DNA of 64,000 bases from Jejuia sp040720935 (GTDB lineage Bacteria; Bacteroidota; Bacteroidia; Flavobacteriales; Flavobacteriaceae): contig NZ_JBFDAE010000010.1 in the NCBI RefSeq assembly GCF_040720935.1, forward strand, positions 1 through 64,000. Direction: 5' to 3'. Each line of letters opens with the position of its first letter. Position 1 is the first letter of the stretch. The notes beneath the pieces were generated by a model. It was not told the DNA's origin, did no database searches, and saw only the letters and a list, made by a program, of their open reading frames with translations. The position numbers and the translations under genes were made by a program. Below are positions 25,306 through 32,760 of the stretch, in pieces.

Positions 25306-25866
25306 TTATTCATCGTCTTCTTTTTCTTTATAAGTCATGGTTTTTATACTTTGGGAATCTTCATCATAATATTCCACTACAAATTCTCCTTTAGTATTAA
25401 AATATCCAACGCCGTTATAATTATCTCCTTTAACTAAATAGCTACCTTTATTACTAGAGTTCCATGCTTTCCCCGTGACTTCAAATTCATTATTATTGTT
25501 ATCAAAAGATATATCAAAACCTTTATCACTTGGTGTGAACTTATAATTTTTATCTTCACTTATATAATTTGTTTCTTTTAATAACAACTCATATGAAGTG
25601 TTTGGATCTCCACTTACCATGACCATTTTTTCAACTTTTTTAGTATCAGGTAATCTCTCTTGATTCACTTTTTGTGCATCATTTTCATCTAATTTTACAT
25701 TAGTGGTTTCTCGTGTCACAACCTTTACCTTTTTTTCTTTTATTTCTTGACCATCATTATATTTTATGGTCTTAATTGTCGCTTCTTCTTTTACTTCTTT
25801 CGGTTTTTCTTGTGCCATTGCAGTACCACAAATAAGTAATACAAATGCATATGCTAAATTTTTCAT
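25306..25866 (-). CDS. Secreted protein of unknown function, paralog B
   Basis: The protein has 186 residues with a signal peptide (about 1-18, VLLICGTAMAQ). It is clearly homologous to the gene at 23469 over its whole length, with shared blocks VNQERLP, YISEDKNYKFTPSDKGFDI, NYNGVGYFN and EFVVEYYDEDS. Charged residues dominate and beta strands are likely. No family is known to me. It lies 53 bases downstream of the intact small lipoprotein gene; both probably form one transcript ending at the terminator at 25253. Confidence 0.75.
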   Translation of the reverse strand: MKNLAYAFVLLICGTAMAQEKPKEVKEEATIKTIKYNDGQEIKEKKVKVVTRETTNVKLDENDAQKVNQERLPDTKKVEKMVMVSGDPNTSYELLLKETNYISEDKNYKFTPSDKGFDISFDNNNNEFEVTGKAWNSSNKGSYLVKGDNYNGVGYFNTKGEFVVEYYDEDSQSIKTMTYKEKEDDE

Positions 25867-25919
25867 TTTTAATAATTTTTAAGATTGATAAAATGCTTTT
25901 AGGTTAGAAGAACTATGAA

Positions 25920-26150
25920 TTATTTGTTCTTTTTAACTTCTTCTTTCGCTTCTTTGATCTCATTTTCTACATCTTCCAATGCGTTTTCTACATCATCTGA
26001 TACTTCTTCGGAGTTCTCTTTAGCTTCAATTTCAATATCCTCAATTGCTGCTTCTATTTTATCTTCAGGAGACTTTTTATCATCCCTACAACTTGTAATA
26101 ACAGTTGCAATTGTAAATAATAAAGCAAACATTAATATGATTTTTTTCAT
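25920..26150 (-). CDS. Small acidic coiled-coil lipoprotein
   Basis: This 76-residue protein has a lipoprotein signal peptide with lipobox VITSC (Cys21), then a highly charged, Glu-rich helix (EDKIEAAIEDIEIEAKENSEE, EDVENEIKEAKEEVKK) that should form a coiled coil. It resembles other short stress-related envelope lipoproteins of flavobacteria, but no function is known. It heads the paralog B pair. Confidence 0.75.
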   Translation of the reverse strand: MKKIILMFALLFTIATVITSCRDDKKSPEDKIEAAIEDIEIEAKENSEEVSDDVENALEDVENEIKEAKEEVKKNK

Positions 26151-26512
26151 AATTTTTGAATTTAATTATTTAATTTTCAATCAATTACAATGCTAAACTA
26201 CCATAGCTATCTAAGAGTCATTATCTCATTTGCAATAGATATGTGCTGATATCATTATTATCCCGTTATCTTAACATTTTTTAAGAAAACAAAGCATTTG
26301 GCAGCAATTATCTAATTCACTAATTATACGATATTTCTTTTTCTAAAGCAGATTTCCTTAAATCAAACTGAATCGGCTTCTTTTAAATTGACATCAATTA
26401 CCTCTCCAGGGTATTTATTAGTTTTCACCCAATTACCGATTTTCTAAAAGATAAGAAAATACGGGAAAACGTGTTAAAAAATGTTGAAATTTCAGGAAGA
26501 ATGAACGTGTGT
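26151..26512. other. Intergenic region without recognised features
   Basis: These 360 bases between the lipoprotein gene start and the stop of the TruA-like gene contain no credible ORF and no clear repeat. The promoter of the lipoprotein gene should lie at the left end. Confidence 0.5.
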
Positions 26513-27292
26513 TTAATCAATAAAATCAATACTTTTAAGAATTAAACCTGAAGCTGGAGCAATATAATTCATCTTAATATTGCTTTCTGGTTTTAGACTA
26601 TTCTCAATATCCTGAAGTGTTAATTTTCCTTTTCCTAAATCGATTAAAGTCCCCATCATAAGTCTGATTTGGTTACGCATAAACCCTTTTCCTTTAACTC
26701 GTAATAAATATGATTTCTCCGGAAAATAGTTTGCTGAATAAATCGTGTTTTCAACCAGCTCACATGTTAGAATTTCTCGGGTGTAAACACCATTATCCGT
26801 TGGTCTGAAACAATAAGATTTCAAATAGTTTTCACCTTCAAATAATTTCGCGCCTTTTTGCATGAGTTCAATATCCAAATCGTCAAGAATAGTAGTCATT
26901 ATTGGTGCACAAAACGGATGGCATTTTTCGCCATAAGCAAATAGATATAAGTATTCTTTGATTTTTGAATGTTGAATGATATTGAATGTCGCATCAACTT
27001 CTCTAATACTTAAAGCACGAATATCTTGAGGTAAATTATAATTGAACAGTTCTAAAAATGAAATCTCGTCTTCTATTGGCTCTCTTAAAAACAATTCAAA
27101 AGCAGCACTTTCCGCCGAAACCATAGCATCTGTTCTTCCAGAACTTAGGCTTTTAAAATATTTGCCTTCCAAAATAAAATTCAATGTTCTATCCACCATT
27201 AAATGCAAGGTTTTTACATTCGGCTGCTTTTGCCAACCATGAAAACGATAGCCTAAATATTGAATATTAATAACGTAGAAGTACTTTTTCAT
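26513..27292 (-). CDS. truA: TruA-family tRNA pseudouridine synthase (divergent)
   Basis: TruA converts uridine to pseudouridine at positions 38-40 of tRNA. The 259-residue length fits. The N-terminal Y.GYRFHGWQKQP (13-23) and the catalytic aspartate in SGRTDAMVSA (about 51-60) are present, as is the late RNQIRLMMG. The usual motif is GRTDAGVHA; here Gly is Met and His is Ser, so this may be a second TruA-like enzyme with other specificity. The gene stands alone and faces away from the four-helix membrane protein gene. Confidence 0.85.
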   Translation of the reverse strand: MKKYFYVINIQYLGYRFHGWQKQPNVKTLHLMVDRTLNFILEGKYFKSLSSGRTDAMVSAESAAFELFLREPIEDEISFLELFNYNLPQDIRALSIREVDATFNIIQHSKIKEYLYLFAYGEKCHPFCAPIMTTILDDLDIELMQKGAKLFEGENYLKSYCFRPTDNGVYTREILTCELVENTIYSANYFPEKSYLLRVKGKGFMRNQIRLMMGTLIDLGKGKLTLQDIENSLKPESNIKMNYIAPASGLILKSIDFID

Positions 27293-27389
27293 TTAAATAT
27301 AAAATAGATTTTGAAAATAGGCTATTTATTAATTGTGACAAAAAATTTATACATTGTAATACTATTTACTAACAAAAAAAAATAGAATT

Positions 27390-27806
27390 ATGACAAACTC
27401 ATCAACTATCAAACCACCAATTTGGTTTTGGATTGTAAGCGTTATTGCTTTAATATGGAACGCTATGGGCATTAGCGCATATTTAGCCCAAGCATACATG
27501 ACGGACGAAATGAAAGCTGCTTTACCCGAAGCTGAAAGAGCACTATATGAAAACCAACCCGTTTGGTACACAGCAGTATTTGCTATTGCCGTATTCGCTG
27601 GAGCTTTAGGATGTTTAGGACTTATTTTAAGAAAAAAATGGTCTTATTTTCTCTTGCTGCTTTCACTTATAGCTGCAATAATTCAAATGAGCTATGTCAC
27701 GTTTAGCCTAGAAATGGCAAATGCCATGACGCCAATGATTATAATTGTTGCTGTATTATTAGTGTGGTTATCTAAGCATGCCACAAAAAAAGGTTGGATC
27801 TCTTAA
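27390..27806 (+). CDS. Four-helix inner membrane protein of unknown function
   Basis: This 138-residue protein has four hydrophobic segments (about 12-33, 55-75, 83-105 and 110-128) and a conserved-looking loop AYMTDEMKAALPEAERAL. It resembles small proteins wrongly labelled sugar transporter in some genomes; no transport motif is seen. It is a single plus-strand gene with a hairpin terminator 40 bases after the stop. Confidence 0.75.
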   Translation: MTNSSTIKPPIWFWIVSVIALIWNAMGISAYLAQAYMTDEMKAALPEAERALYENQPVWYTAVFAIAVFAGALGCLGLILRKKWSYFLLLLSLIAAIIQMSYVTFSLEMANAMTPMIIIVAVLLVWLSKHATKKGWIS

Positions 27807-27844
27807 GGCTCAACCTGACAACATATTAATTAGAATTACAAACT

Positions 27845-27868
27845 ACCCTGAACTCGTTTCAGGGTTTT
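27845..27868 (+). terminator. Terminator hairpin ACCCTGAA / TTCAGGGT
   Basis: An eight-base stem with loop CTCGT is followed by TTTT. The same stem sequence occurs in the repeats before hisA and hisB (30195, 32406), so it belongs to a dispersed family used as terminators. Confidence 0.6.
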
Positions 27869-27936
27869 ATATACCACATAATATGAGATTCTGAATGCTC
27901 CCAAAACTTCGGGACAGAAGGACAAATCTTAAAGTA

Positions 27937-28563
27937 TTATTTATGTCTTCCTTTAAGTTCTTCCTCAATATCTTTTAAAGTAAAACCTTTGGCCTGAAGC
28001 AACATTAAATAATGGAATAGTAAATCCGCAGATTCATATAGGAATAACTCATCATTATTATCCATGGCCTCAATAACTGTTTCAACAGCCTCCTCTCCTA
28101 CTTTTTGCGCTACTTTGTTAATACCTTTTGAAAACAAGCTTGCGACATAAGATTTATTTGTGTTCTTATTAGCAACACGCTCTGTAATTATATTTTCTAA
28201 GGTTGAAAAGAATCCATAATTAGATACATTATCTTCTTTCCAACAGGTATCCGTTCCTTTATGGCATGTTGGTCCAACTGGATTTACCTGTATTAATAAA
28301 GAATCGTTATCACAATCATTTTTAATATCAATAAGGTTTAAAAAGTTTCCACTTTCCTCACCTTTAGTCCATAAACGCTGTTTACTTCTGCTGAAAAAAG
28401 TTACTTGTTTAGTGTCTATTGTTTTTTGATAAGCCTCTTCGTTCATATAGCCTAACATCAACACATTTTTTGTTGTGGCATCTTGGATGATAGCGGGAAC
28501 CAAAGCCCCCTCTAACTCCCCCCAAGAGGGAGAAATAAGACCAGTATTTATTTCGTTTTTCAT
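27937..28563 (-). CDS. hisI: Bifunctional phosphoribosyl-AMP cyclohydrolase / phosphoribosyl-ATP pyrophosphatase
   Basis: The fused enzyme catalyses steps 2 and 3 of histidine synthesis. In 208 residues the cyclohydrolase half carries TFFSRSKQRLWTKGEESGN and the zinc site PTCHKGTDTCW; the pyrophosphatase half carries KVGEEAVETVIEA. The N-terminus is odd: residues about 10-21 (ISPSWGELEGAL) are the translation of a dispersed palindromic repeat inserted in frame before the normal LVPAIIQD. It is the last gene of the his operon. Confidence 0.96.
   Translation of the reverse strand: MKNEINTGLISPSWGELEGALVPAIIQDATTKNVLMLGYMNEEAYQKTIDTKQVTFFSRSKQRLWTKGEESGNFLNLIDIKNDCDNDSLLIQVNPVGPTCHKGTDTCWKEDNVSNYGFFSTLENIITERVANKNTNKSYVASLFSKGINKVAQKVGEEAVETVIEAMDNNDELFLYESADLLFHYLMLLQAKGFTLKDIEEELKGRHK
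28504..28533. repeat. Palindromic repeat inside the hisI coding region
   Basis: CCCCCTCTAACTCC followed by CCCCAAGAGGGAG forms a CCCTCT/AGAGGG hairpin. It is read through in frame as part of HisI. Related G/C-rich repeats are at 16749, 19081, 31126 and 31227. Confidence 0.7.
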
Positions 28564-28580
28564 AATTCAATCTTTATGAG

Positions 28581-28601
28581 ATGCTGAAACAAGTTCAGCA
28601 T
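28581..28601. repeat. CTGAAACAAGTTCAG palindrome between hisF and hisI
   Basis: The perfect palindromic arms ATGCTGAA and TTCAGCAT flank ACAAG. It lies in the 43-base gap between the hisF stop and hisI start. The 15-base core recurs at 15472, 30525 and 32744. Confidence 0.85.
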
Positions 28602-28606
28602 GACGA

Positions 28607-29362
28607 CTAAAGTCGTACTTCTATATTATTCTTTTTTAATTCTTTCTTTAATTCTGGAATTGGAATTTCTCCAAAGTGAAACACACTTGCTGCTAAAGCT
28701 GCATCAGATTTTCCTTCTTTAAACGTATCAATAAAATGTTGCACGTTTCCTGCGCCTCCTGATGCAATTATAGGAATATTTAATAAATCAGATAGTTTAG
28801 CTAAAGCTTCATTTGCAAAACCATTTTTGGTTCCGTCATGATTCATAGAGGTAAACAAAATCTCCCCTGCTCCTCGTTCTTCAACTTCTTTTGCCCATTC
28901 GAATAAATCAATTTGCGTCGGAATACTTCCACCTGCTAAATGTACTTTCCATTGCCCATCAACTTGTTTTGCATCAATGGCAACAACTACACATTGGCTT
29001 CCAAATTTATTGGATAATTCGTTAACCAATTCAGGTCTTTTTACTGCTGAAGAGTTAATGGATACTTTATCTGCGCCGCATTGCAACAAAGCATCTACAT
29101 CTTCAATGGATGAAATACCACCGCCAACCGTGAACGGGATATTAACTTGTTCCGCAACATGCAAAACCATATCCAGTACAGTAGCTCTTCCTTCCAAAGT
29201 TGCCGAAATATCTAAAAATACCAATTCGTCCGCGCCATAATCGGCGTATTGTTTTGCCAGTTCTACAGGATCACCGGCATCACGTAAATCCACAAAATTA
29301 ACGCCTTTTACGGTACGTCCGTTTTTGATATCCAAACAAGGTATAATTCTCTTTGTTAGCAT
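28607..29362 (-). CDS. hisF: Imidazole glycerol phosphate synthase, cyclase subunit
   Basis: HisF forms the imidazole ring from PRFAR and ammonia made by HisH. The 251-residue TIM barrel has CLDIKNGRTVKGVNFV with the catalytic Asp11, GGGISSIED, VAIDAKQV and the second catalytic Asp in FTSMNHDGTKNG. Length and motifs are normal. It lies between hisA and hisI. Confidence 0.98.
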   Translation of the reverse strand: MLTKRIIPCLDIKNGRTVKGVNFVDLRDAGDPVELAKQYADYGADELVFLDISATLEGRATVLDMVLHVAEQVNIPFTVGGGISSIEDVDALLQCGADKVSINSSAVKRPELVNELSNKFGSQCVVVAIDAKQVDGQWKVHLAGGSIPTQIDLFEWAKEVEERGAGEILFTSMNHDGTKNGFANEALAKLSDLLNIPIIASGGAGNVQHFIDTFKEGKSDAALAASVFHFGEIPIPELKKELKKNNIEVRL

Positions 29363-29383
29363 TTTTCAAAGTTAAAAGTTATA

Positions 29384-29411
29384 AAGTTAGAAGTTAGAAG
29401 TTAGAAGTTAA
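29384..29411. repeat. Heptamer tandem repeat AAGTTAG x4 between hisA and hisF
   Basis: Four copies of a seven-base unit (AAGTTAG, the last one changed) occupy most of the hisA-hisF spacer. Copy number could vary by slippage. Confidence 0.8.
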
Positions 29412-29439
29412 AAACCTTCAAACTTCGCTTTAACCACCG

Positions 29440-30174
29440 TTATACAAATTTTTCAAGTTCGTAAAGGCTGATTCTGTTTTCATAAATAGCCTTACCAATA
29501 ATGACACCTTCGCAGCCTAATTCAATTAATTTTGGAAGCTCATCAATTTGCGAGATGCCGCCAGAAGCAATTAATTTTATTGATTGTCCGCTACTGCTAT
29601 TACTGCATTCTTCAATAATTTCTTTATATAAATCAAATGAAGGACCTTCGAGCATACCGTCCTTTGAAATATCTGTACAAATAACATACTGAATACCTTT
29701 TTTTTGATATCCCTTTATAAACGGAATTACCTCTTCATCACTATCTTCTTGCCAGCCACTTATGGCTATTTTACCTGCATTACTATCGGCACCCAAAATA
29801 ATTTTGTTACCACCGTATTTATTAATCCAACCTTCAAAAGTTTTAGGATCTTTAACGGCAATACTACCACCCGTAATTTGTCTTGCACCAGAATTAAAGG
29901 CAATATGCAAATCTTCGTTAGTTTTCAAACCACCGCCGAAATCAATCTTTAATTTCGTTTTAGAGGCAATTTGCTCAAGCACTTTATAATTGACAATATG
30001 TTGCGCTTTTGCACCATCTAAATCTACTAAGTGCAAATACTCAATCCCAGAAGCTTCAAACATCTTTGCGACTTCAAGCGGGTTTTCATTATATACTTTT
30101 TTAGTATCGTAATCCCCTTTTGTTAAACGAACACATTTTCCGTCTATGATGTCTATGGCTGGTATTATTCTCAT
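29440..30174 (-). CDS. hisA: ProFAR isomerase (step 4 of histidine synthesis)
   Basis: HisA opens the ribose of ProFAR to give PRFAR. The 244-residue TIM barrel starts MRIIPAIDIIDGKCVRLTKGD with Asp8, and has DFGGGLKTNED and the second acid in CTDISKDGMLEGPS. Its start codon directly follows a 43-bp double palindrome that is repeated before hisB (30175-30218). Confidence 0.97.
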   Translation of the reverse strand: MRIIPAIDIIDGKCVRLTKGDYDTKKVYNENPLEVAKMFEASGIEYLHLVDLDGAKAQHIVNYKVLEQIASKTKLKIDFGGGLKTNEDLHIAFNSGARQITGGSIAVKDPKTFEGWINKYGGNKIILGADSNAGKIAISGWQEDSDEEVIPFIKGYQKKGIQYVICTDISKDGMLEGPSFDLYKEIIEECSNSSSGQSIKLIASGGISQIDELPKLIELGCEGVIIGKAIYENRISLYELEKFV

Positions 30175-30218
30175 TTGATTAACTTGTTAATCAACCCTGA
30201 ATTTATTTCAGGGTCTTT
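30175..30218. repeat. Double palindrome directly before the hisA start codon
   Basis: A first palindrome TTGATTAAC-TT-GTTAATCAA abuts the hisA ATG. A second, ACCCTGAA-TTTAT-TTCAGGGT, follows with TCTTTT after it. The same pair, almost base for base, lies before hisB at 32388-32430. In both places a GIY-YIG gene lies on the other side. Confidence 0.85.
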
Positions 30219-30220
30219 TA

Positions 30221-30497
30221 TTATATTTCTAATATTTTCAATTTTGGATTGGTTTCTCTAATAAGATTCCATTTCCATTCTTTATGTCAATTCTTTAGCT
30301 GTTTTTCTCTTTTTTTTTGCTAAACTACTATTTATAAAATCTTCAAAATAAATTAATTCGGTTACATTGTATTGCTTGGTAAACAAAGCTCCGTTTCCCA
30401 TTTTATGTTGTTCTATTCGTTTTATTAGATTATCTCTATAACCAATATACAATACTGTTCTATATTTATTTGATAATATGTAGCAGTAATAACTCAA
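30221..30497 (-). pseudogene. Broken GIY-YIG nuclease gene in the his operon
   Basis: The frame begins with TTG (no ATG is seen) and reads CYILSNKYRTVLYIGYRDNL, the GIY-YIG signature (CYILS...YIGY). After AKK a run of nine A shifts the frame. In the shifted frame REKQLKN is followed by TGA where the intact copy at 32429 has a serine codon, then HKEWKWNLIRETNP and a stop at 30221. One frameshift, one stop and loss of the start make it a pseudogene. It separates hisA and hisH. Confidence 0.8.
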
Positions 30498-30521
30498 TAA
30501 ACTTATTATTTAAAATCATAG

Positions 30522-30542
30522 ATTCTGAAACAAGTTCAGAAT
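30522..30542. repeat. CTGAAACAAGTTCAG palindrome between the broken GIY-YIG gene and hisH
   Basis: The perfect arms ATTCTGAA and TTCAGAAT flank ACAAG. It lies five bases from the hisH stop codon. Confidence 0.85.
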
Positions 30543-30546
30543 GGCA

Positions 30547-31185
30547 TTATAGGTTCAAAAAATTCTCAAGAATTTTTGAACCTATAATGCCACTCTTTTC
30601 AGGGTGAAACTGCACCCCATAAAAATTTTCATGTTGTAAAGCAGATGCGTAATTAATACCGTAATCTGTTTTGGCAATGGTTTCGTTACAATGTTCTGCA
30701 TAGTAACTGTGTACCAAATACATGTATTCACTTTCTTTAATGCCTTTGAATAAATCGGACTTTAAATCTTTAATAACGTTCCAGCCCATTTGAGGCACTT
30801 TTACGTCATTTGAAAATCGTTTAACATCCGTTTGAAAGATTCCAAGACCTTTAGTATCCCCTTCTTCGGTGTATCGACAAAGCAATTGCATGCCCAAACA
30901 AATTCCCAAAACGGGTTGTTTTAATGTTGGAATCAATTTATCCAATCCACTTTCTTGTAGCATCTTCATAGCGCTACTAGCTTCTCCAACACCAGGGAAT
31001 ATAATTTTATCGGCAGCCCTAATTTCTTCAGGATCGTCTGATAAAACTGCATCAACCCCCAAACGCTTAAAAGCAAACTGTATGCTTTTTATATTTCCCG
31101 CTCCGTAATTAATAATGATAAGAGAAGCCCCATCTAGCTTCCCCATAGGGGAAGAACTCTTACTCATATGCTTTATTTCACTCAT
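30547..31185 (-). CDS. hisH: Imidazole glycerol phosphate synthase, glutamine amidotransferase subunit
   Basis: HisH releases ammonia from glutamine for HisF. The class I amidotransferase core is complete: INYGAGNIKS, FPGVGEAS, the nucleophile Cys in GICLGMQLL and the final VQFHPEKSG. Normal HisH proteins start just before INYGAGN; here about 20 extra residues precede it, of which SSSPMGKLDGAS is the translation of a palindromic repeat (31126-31154). The true start may be the first, seventh or fourteenth codon, so the N-terminal length is uncertain. Confidence 0.95.
   Translation of the reverse strand: MSEIKHMSKSSSPMGKLDGASLIIINYGAGNIKSIQFAFKRLGVDAVLSDDPEEIRAADKIIFPGVGEASSAMKMLQESGLDKLIPTLKQPVLGICLGMQLLCRYTEEGDTKGLGIFQTDVKRFSNDVKVPQMGWNVIKDLKSDLFKGIKESEYMYLVHSYYAEHCNETIAKTDYGINYASALQHENFYGVQFHPEKSGIIGSKILENFLNL
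31126..31154. repeat. Palindromic repeat inside the hisH coding region
   Basis: It contains the perfect palindrome CTTCCCCATAGGGGAAG (31138-31154) preceded by AGCCCCATCTAG. It is related in form to the repeat in hisI (agcccc-atcta/tctaa-ct). It is read in frame as the N-terminus of HisH and has replaced the usual start region. Confidence 0.75.
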
Positions 31186-31226
31186 GTCTCTAAATCTTTA
31201 TATTGATTTACTTTTTGGCAAACCTT

Positions 31227-31256
31227 GGAATTCCCCTTATGGGGGTTAGGGGGCTT
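31227..31256. repeat. G-rich repeat touching the hisB stop codon
   Basis: GGAATTCCCCTTATGGGGG followed by TTAGGGGGCTT ends in the stop codon of hisB (minus strand, 31255-31257). It is of the same type as the repeats in hisH and hisI. Confidence 0.7.
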
Positions 31257-32388
31257 ACAACATTCCTTTTGTACTTGGCAAAATCATTTTTTCAATATCT
31301 CGCTTTACAGCCATTTTAATTGCTTTTGCAAAGACTTTAAAAATAGCTTCAATTTTATGATGCTCGTTAGTGCCTTCTGCTTTTATATTCAAATTACATT
31401 TAGCACCATCGGTAAAGGATTTAAAGAAGTGATAAAACATTTCTGTCGGCATTTTACCTATCATTTCACGTTTAAAATCGGCTTCCCAAACCAGCCAGTT
31501 TCTGCCTCCAAAATCTATTGCAGCTTGGGCATAACAATCGTCCATTGGCAAACAAAATCCGTAACGCTCTATACCTAATTTATTTCCTAATGTTTTATTA
31601 AATAATTCACCTAAGGCAATGGCAGTATCTTCAATGGTATGATGTTCGTCCACTTCCAAATCACCTTCAACTTTAATCGTTAAATCTAATTGTCCGTGGC
31701 GGGCAATTTGATCTAACATATGGTCGAAAAATGCAATTCCGGTATCTATATTGCTTTTTCCTGTACCATCAAGGTTTAGCTGAATAGCAATTTTAGTTTC
31801 GTTGGTATTTCTAATCAATCCTCCTGAACGCTCATCGGCTTTTAAAAAGGCATAAATTTTTGCCCAATCATTACTTTCTAATGCAATAAAATCATCTAAT
31901 TCTTCACGTTTTACGGTAATTTCGTTTGTGCCTAAATGAGTTTCATCATTAATAAAAATACCTTTTGAACCTAGATTTTTTGCTAATTCTATATCTGTTA
32001 AACGATCACCAATTACGAATGAATTTTCTAAATCGTATTCCTCTGAAAAATATTTAGTTAGCAATCCTGTATTTGGTTTTCTTGTTGGTGCGTTATCTTT
32101 TGAGAACGTTCTATCTATGAATTGCTCTTTGAAAACAATGCCTTCATCTTCAAACGTTTTAATTATAAAATTATGAACCGGCCAAAATGTGTTTTCTGGA
32201 TAAACTTCTGTTCCTAAACCGTCTTGATTGGTTACCATCACGATTTCATAATCCAATTCATTGGCTATTCTGCCTAAGTATTGAAATACTTTCGGATAGA
32301 ATTCCAGTTTTTCAAATGAGTCTATTTGTTCATCAGCAGGTTCTTTGATGATGGTGCCGTCACGGTCGATAAAAAGTACTTTTTTCAT
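31255..32388 (-). CDS. hisB: Bifunctional histidinol-phosphatase / imidazoleglycerol-phosphate dehydratase
   Basis: From the ATG at 32388 the protein has 377 residues. An upstream ATG at 32406 lies in a repeat and is unlikely. The N-terminal HAD phosphatase shows FIDRDGTIIKEP with the nucleophile Asp; the C-terminal dehydratase shows FFDHMLDQIARHG, VDEHHTIEDTAIALGE and NEHHKIEAIFKVFAKA with the manganese-binding histidines. The start codon overlaps the edge of the double palindrome, so any leader for ribosome binding lies inside a repeat. Confidence 0.97.
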   Translation of the reverse strand: MKKVLFIDRDGTIIKEPADEQIDSFEKLEFYPKVFQYLGRIANELDYEIVMVTNQDGLGTEVYPENTFWPVHNFIIKTFEDEGIVFKEQFIDRTFSKDNAPTRKPNTGLLTKYFSEEYDLENSFVIGDRLTDIELAKNLGSKGIFINDETHLGTNEITVKREELDDFIALESNDWAKIYAFLKADERSGGLIRNTNETKIAIQLNLDGTGKSNIDTGIAFFDHMLDQIARHGQLDLTIKVEGDLEVDEHHTIEDTAIALGELFNKTLGNKLGIERYGFCLPMDDCYAQAAIDFGGRNWLVWEADFKREMIGKMPTEMFYHFFKSFTDGAKCNLNIKAEGTNEHHKIEAIFKVFAKAIKMAVKRDIEKMILPSTKGML

Positions 32389-32430
32389 GATTAACTTGTT
32401 AATCACCCTGAATTTATTTCAGGGTCTTTT
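32388..32430. repeat. Double palindrome at the hisB start codon
   Basis: TGATTAACTTGTTAATCA followed by CCCTGAATTTATTTCAGGG and TCTTTT is the same element as at 30175. The first base belongs to the hisB start codon. Confidence 0.85.
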
Positions 32431-32719
32431 AATTTATACTCAATGTTTCTAAATTTGGATTTGTTTCTTTTACAAGATTCCATTTCCATTCTTTATGCGA
32501 GTTTTTCAATTGTTTTTCACGGGATTTGGCAACTTTTTTATTTACAAATTGTTCATAGTACAACAAATCAATAACATTATACTTTTTAGTGAATAATGCT
32601 CCTGTACCCTTTTCGTGTTGGGTAATTCTTTTTTTTAAATTATTAGTATAACCAATATATAATACAGTTCTATTTTTATTTGATAATATGTAACAATAAA
32701 ATTTTTCGTCTTGTTTCAA
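32429..32719 (-). CDS. Small GIY-YIG nuclease
   Basis: This 96-residue single-domain protein has the GIY-YIG fold signature: YCYILSNKNRTVLYIGYTNNL (about 8-28), the arginine in KKRITQHE, the conserved Tyr in LLYYEQF and the catalytic region KSREKQLKNSHKEWKWNLV with Glu. All catalytic positions seem present. Such UPF0213-like (YhbQ) proteins exist in several copies in flavobacteria. It sits inside the his operon between hisC and hisB, in the same orientation, between two palindromic repeats, just like the broken copy at 30221. Confidence 0.9.
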   Translation of the reverse strand: MKQDEKFYCYILSNKNRTVLYIGYTNNLKKRITQHEKGTGALFTKKYNVIDLLYYEQFVNKKVAKSREKQLKNSHKEWKWNLVKETNPNLETLSIN

Positions 32720-32741
32720 ACTATAGCTTCAATTTCAAAGT

Positions 32742-32760
32742 TCCTGAAACAAGTTCAGGA
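32742..32760. repeat. CTGAAACAAGTTCAG palindrome forming the hisC stop codon
   Basis: The perfect palindromic arms TCCTGAA and TTCAGGA flank ACAAG. On the minus strand its first bases TCCTGA encode the final Ser and the stop of HisC, so the repeat has overwritten the end of the gene. Confidence 0.85.
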
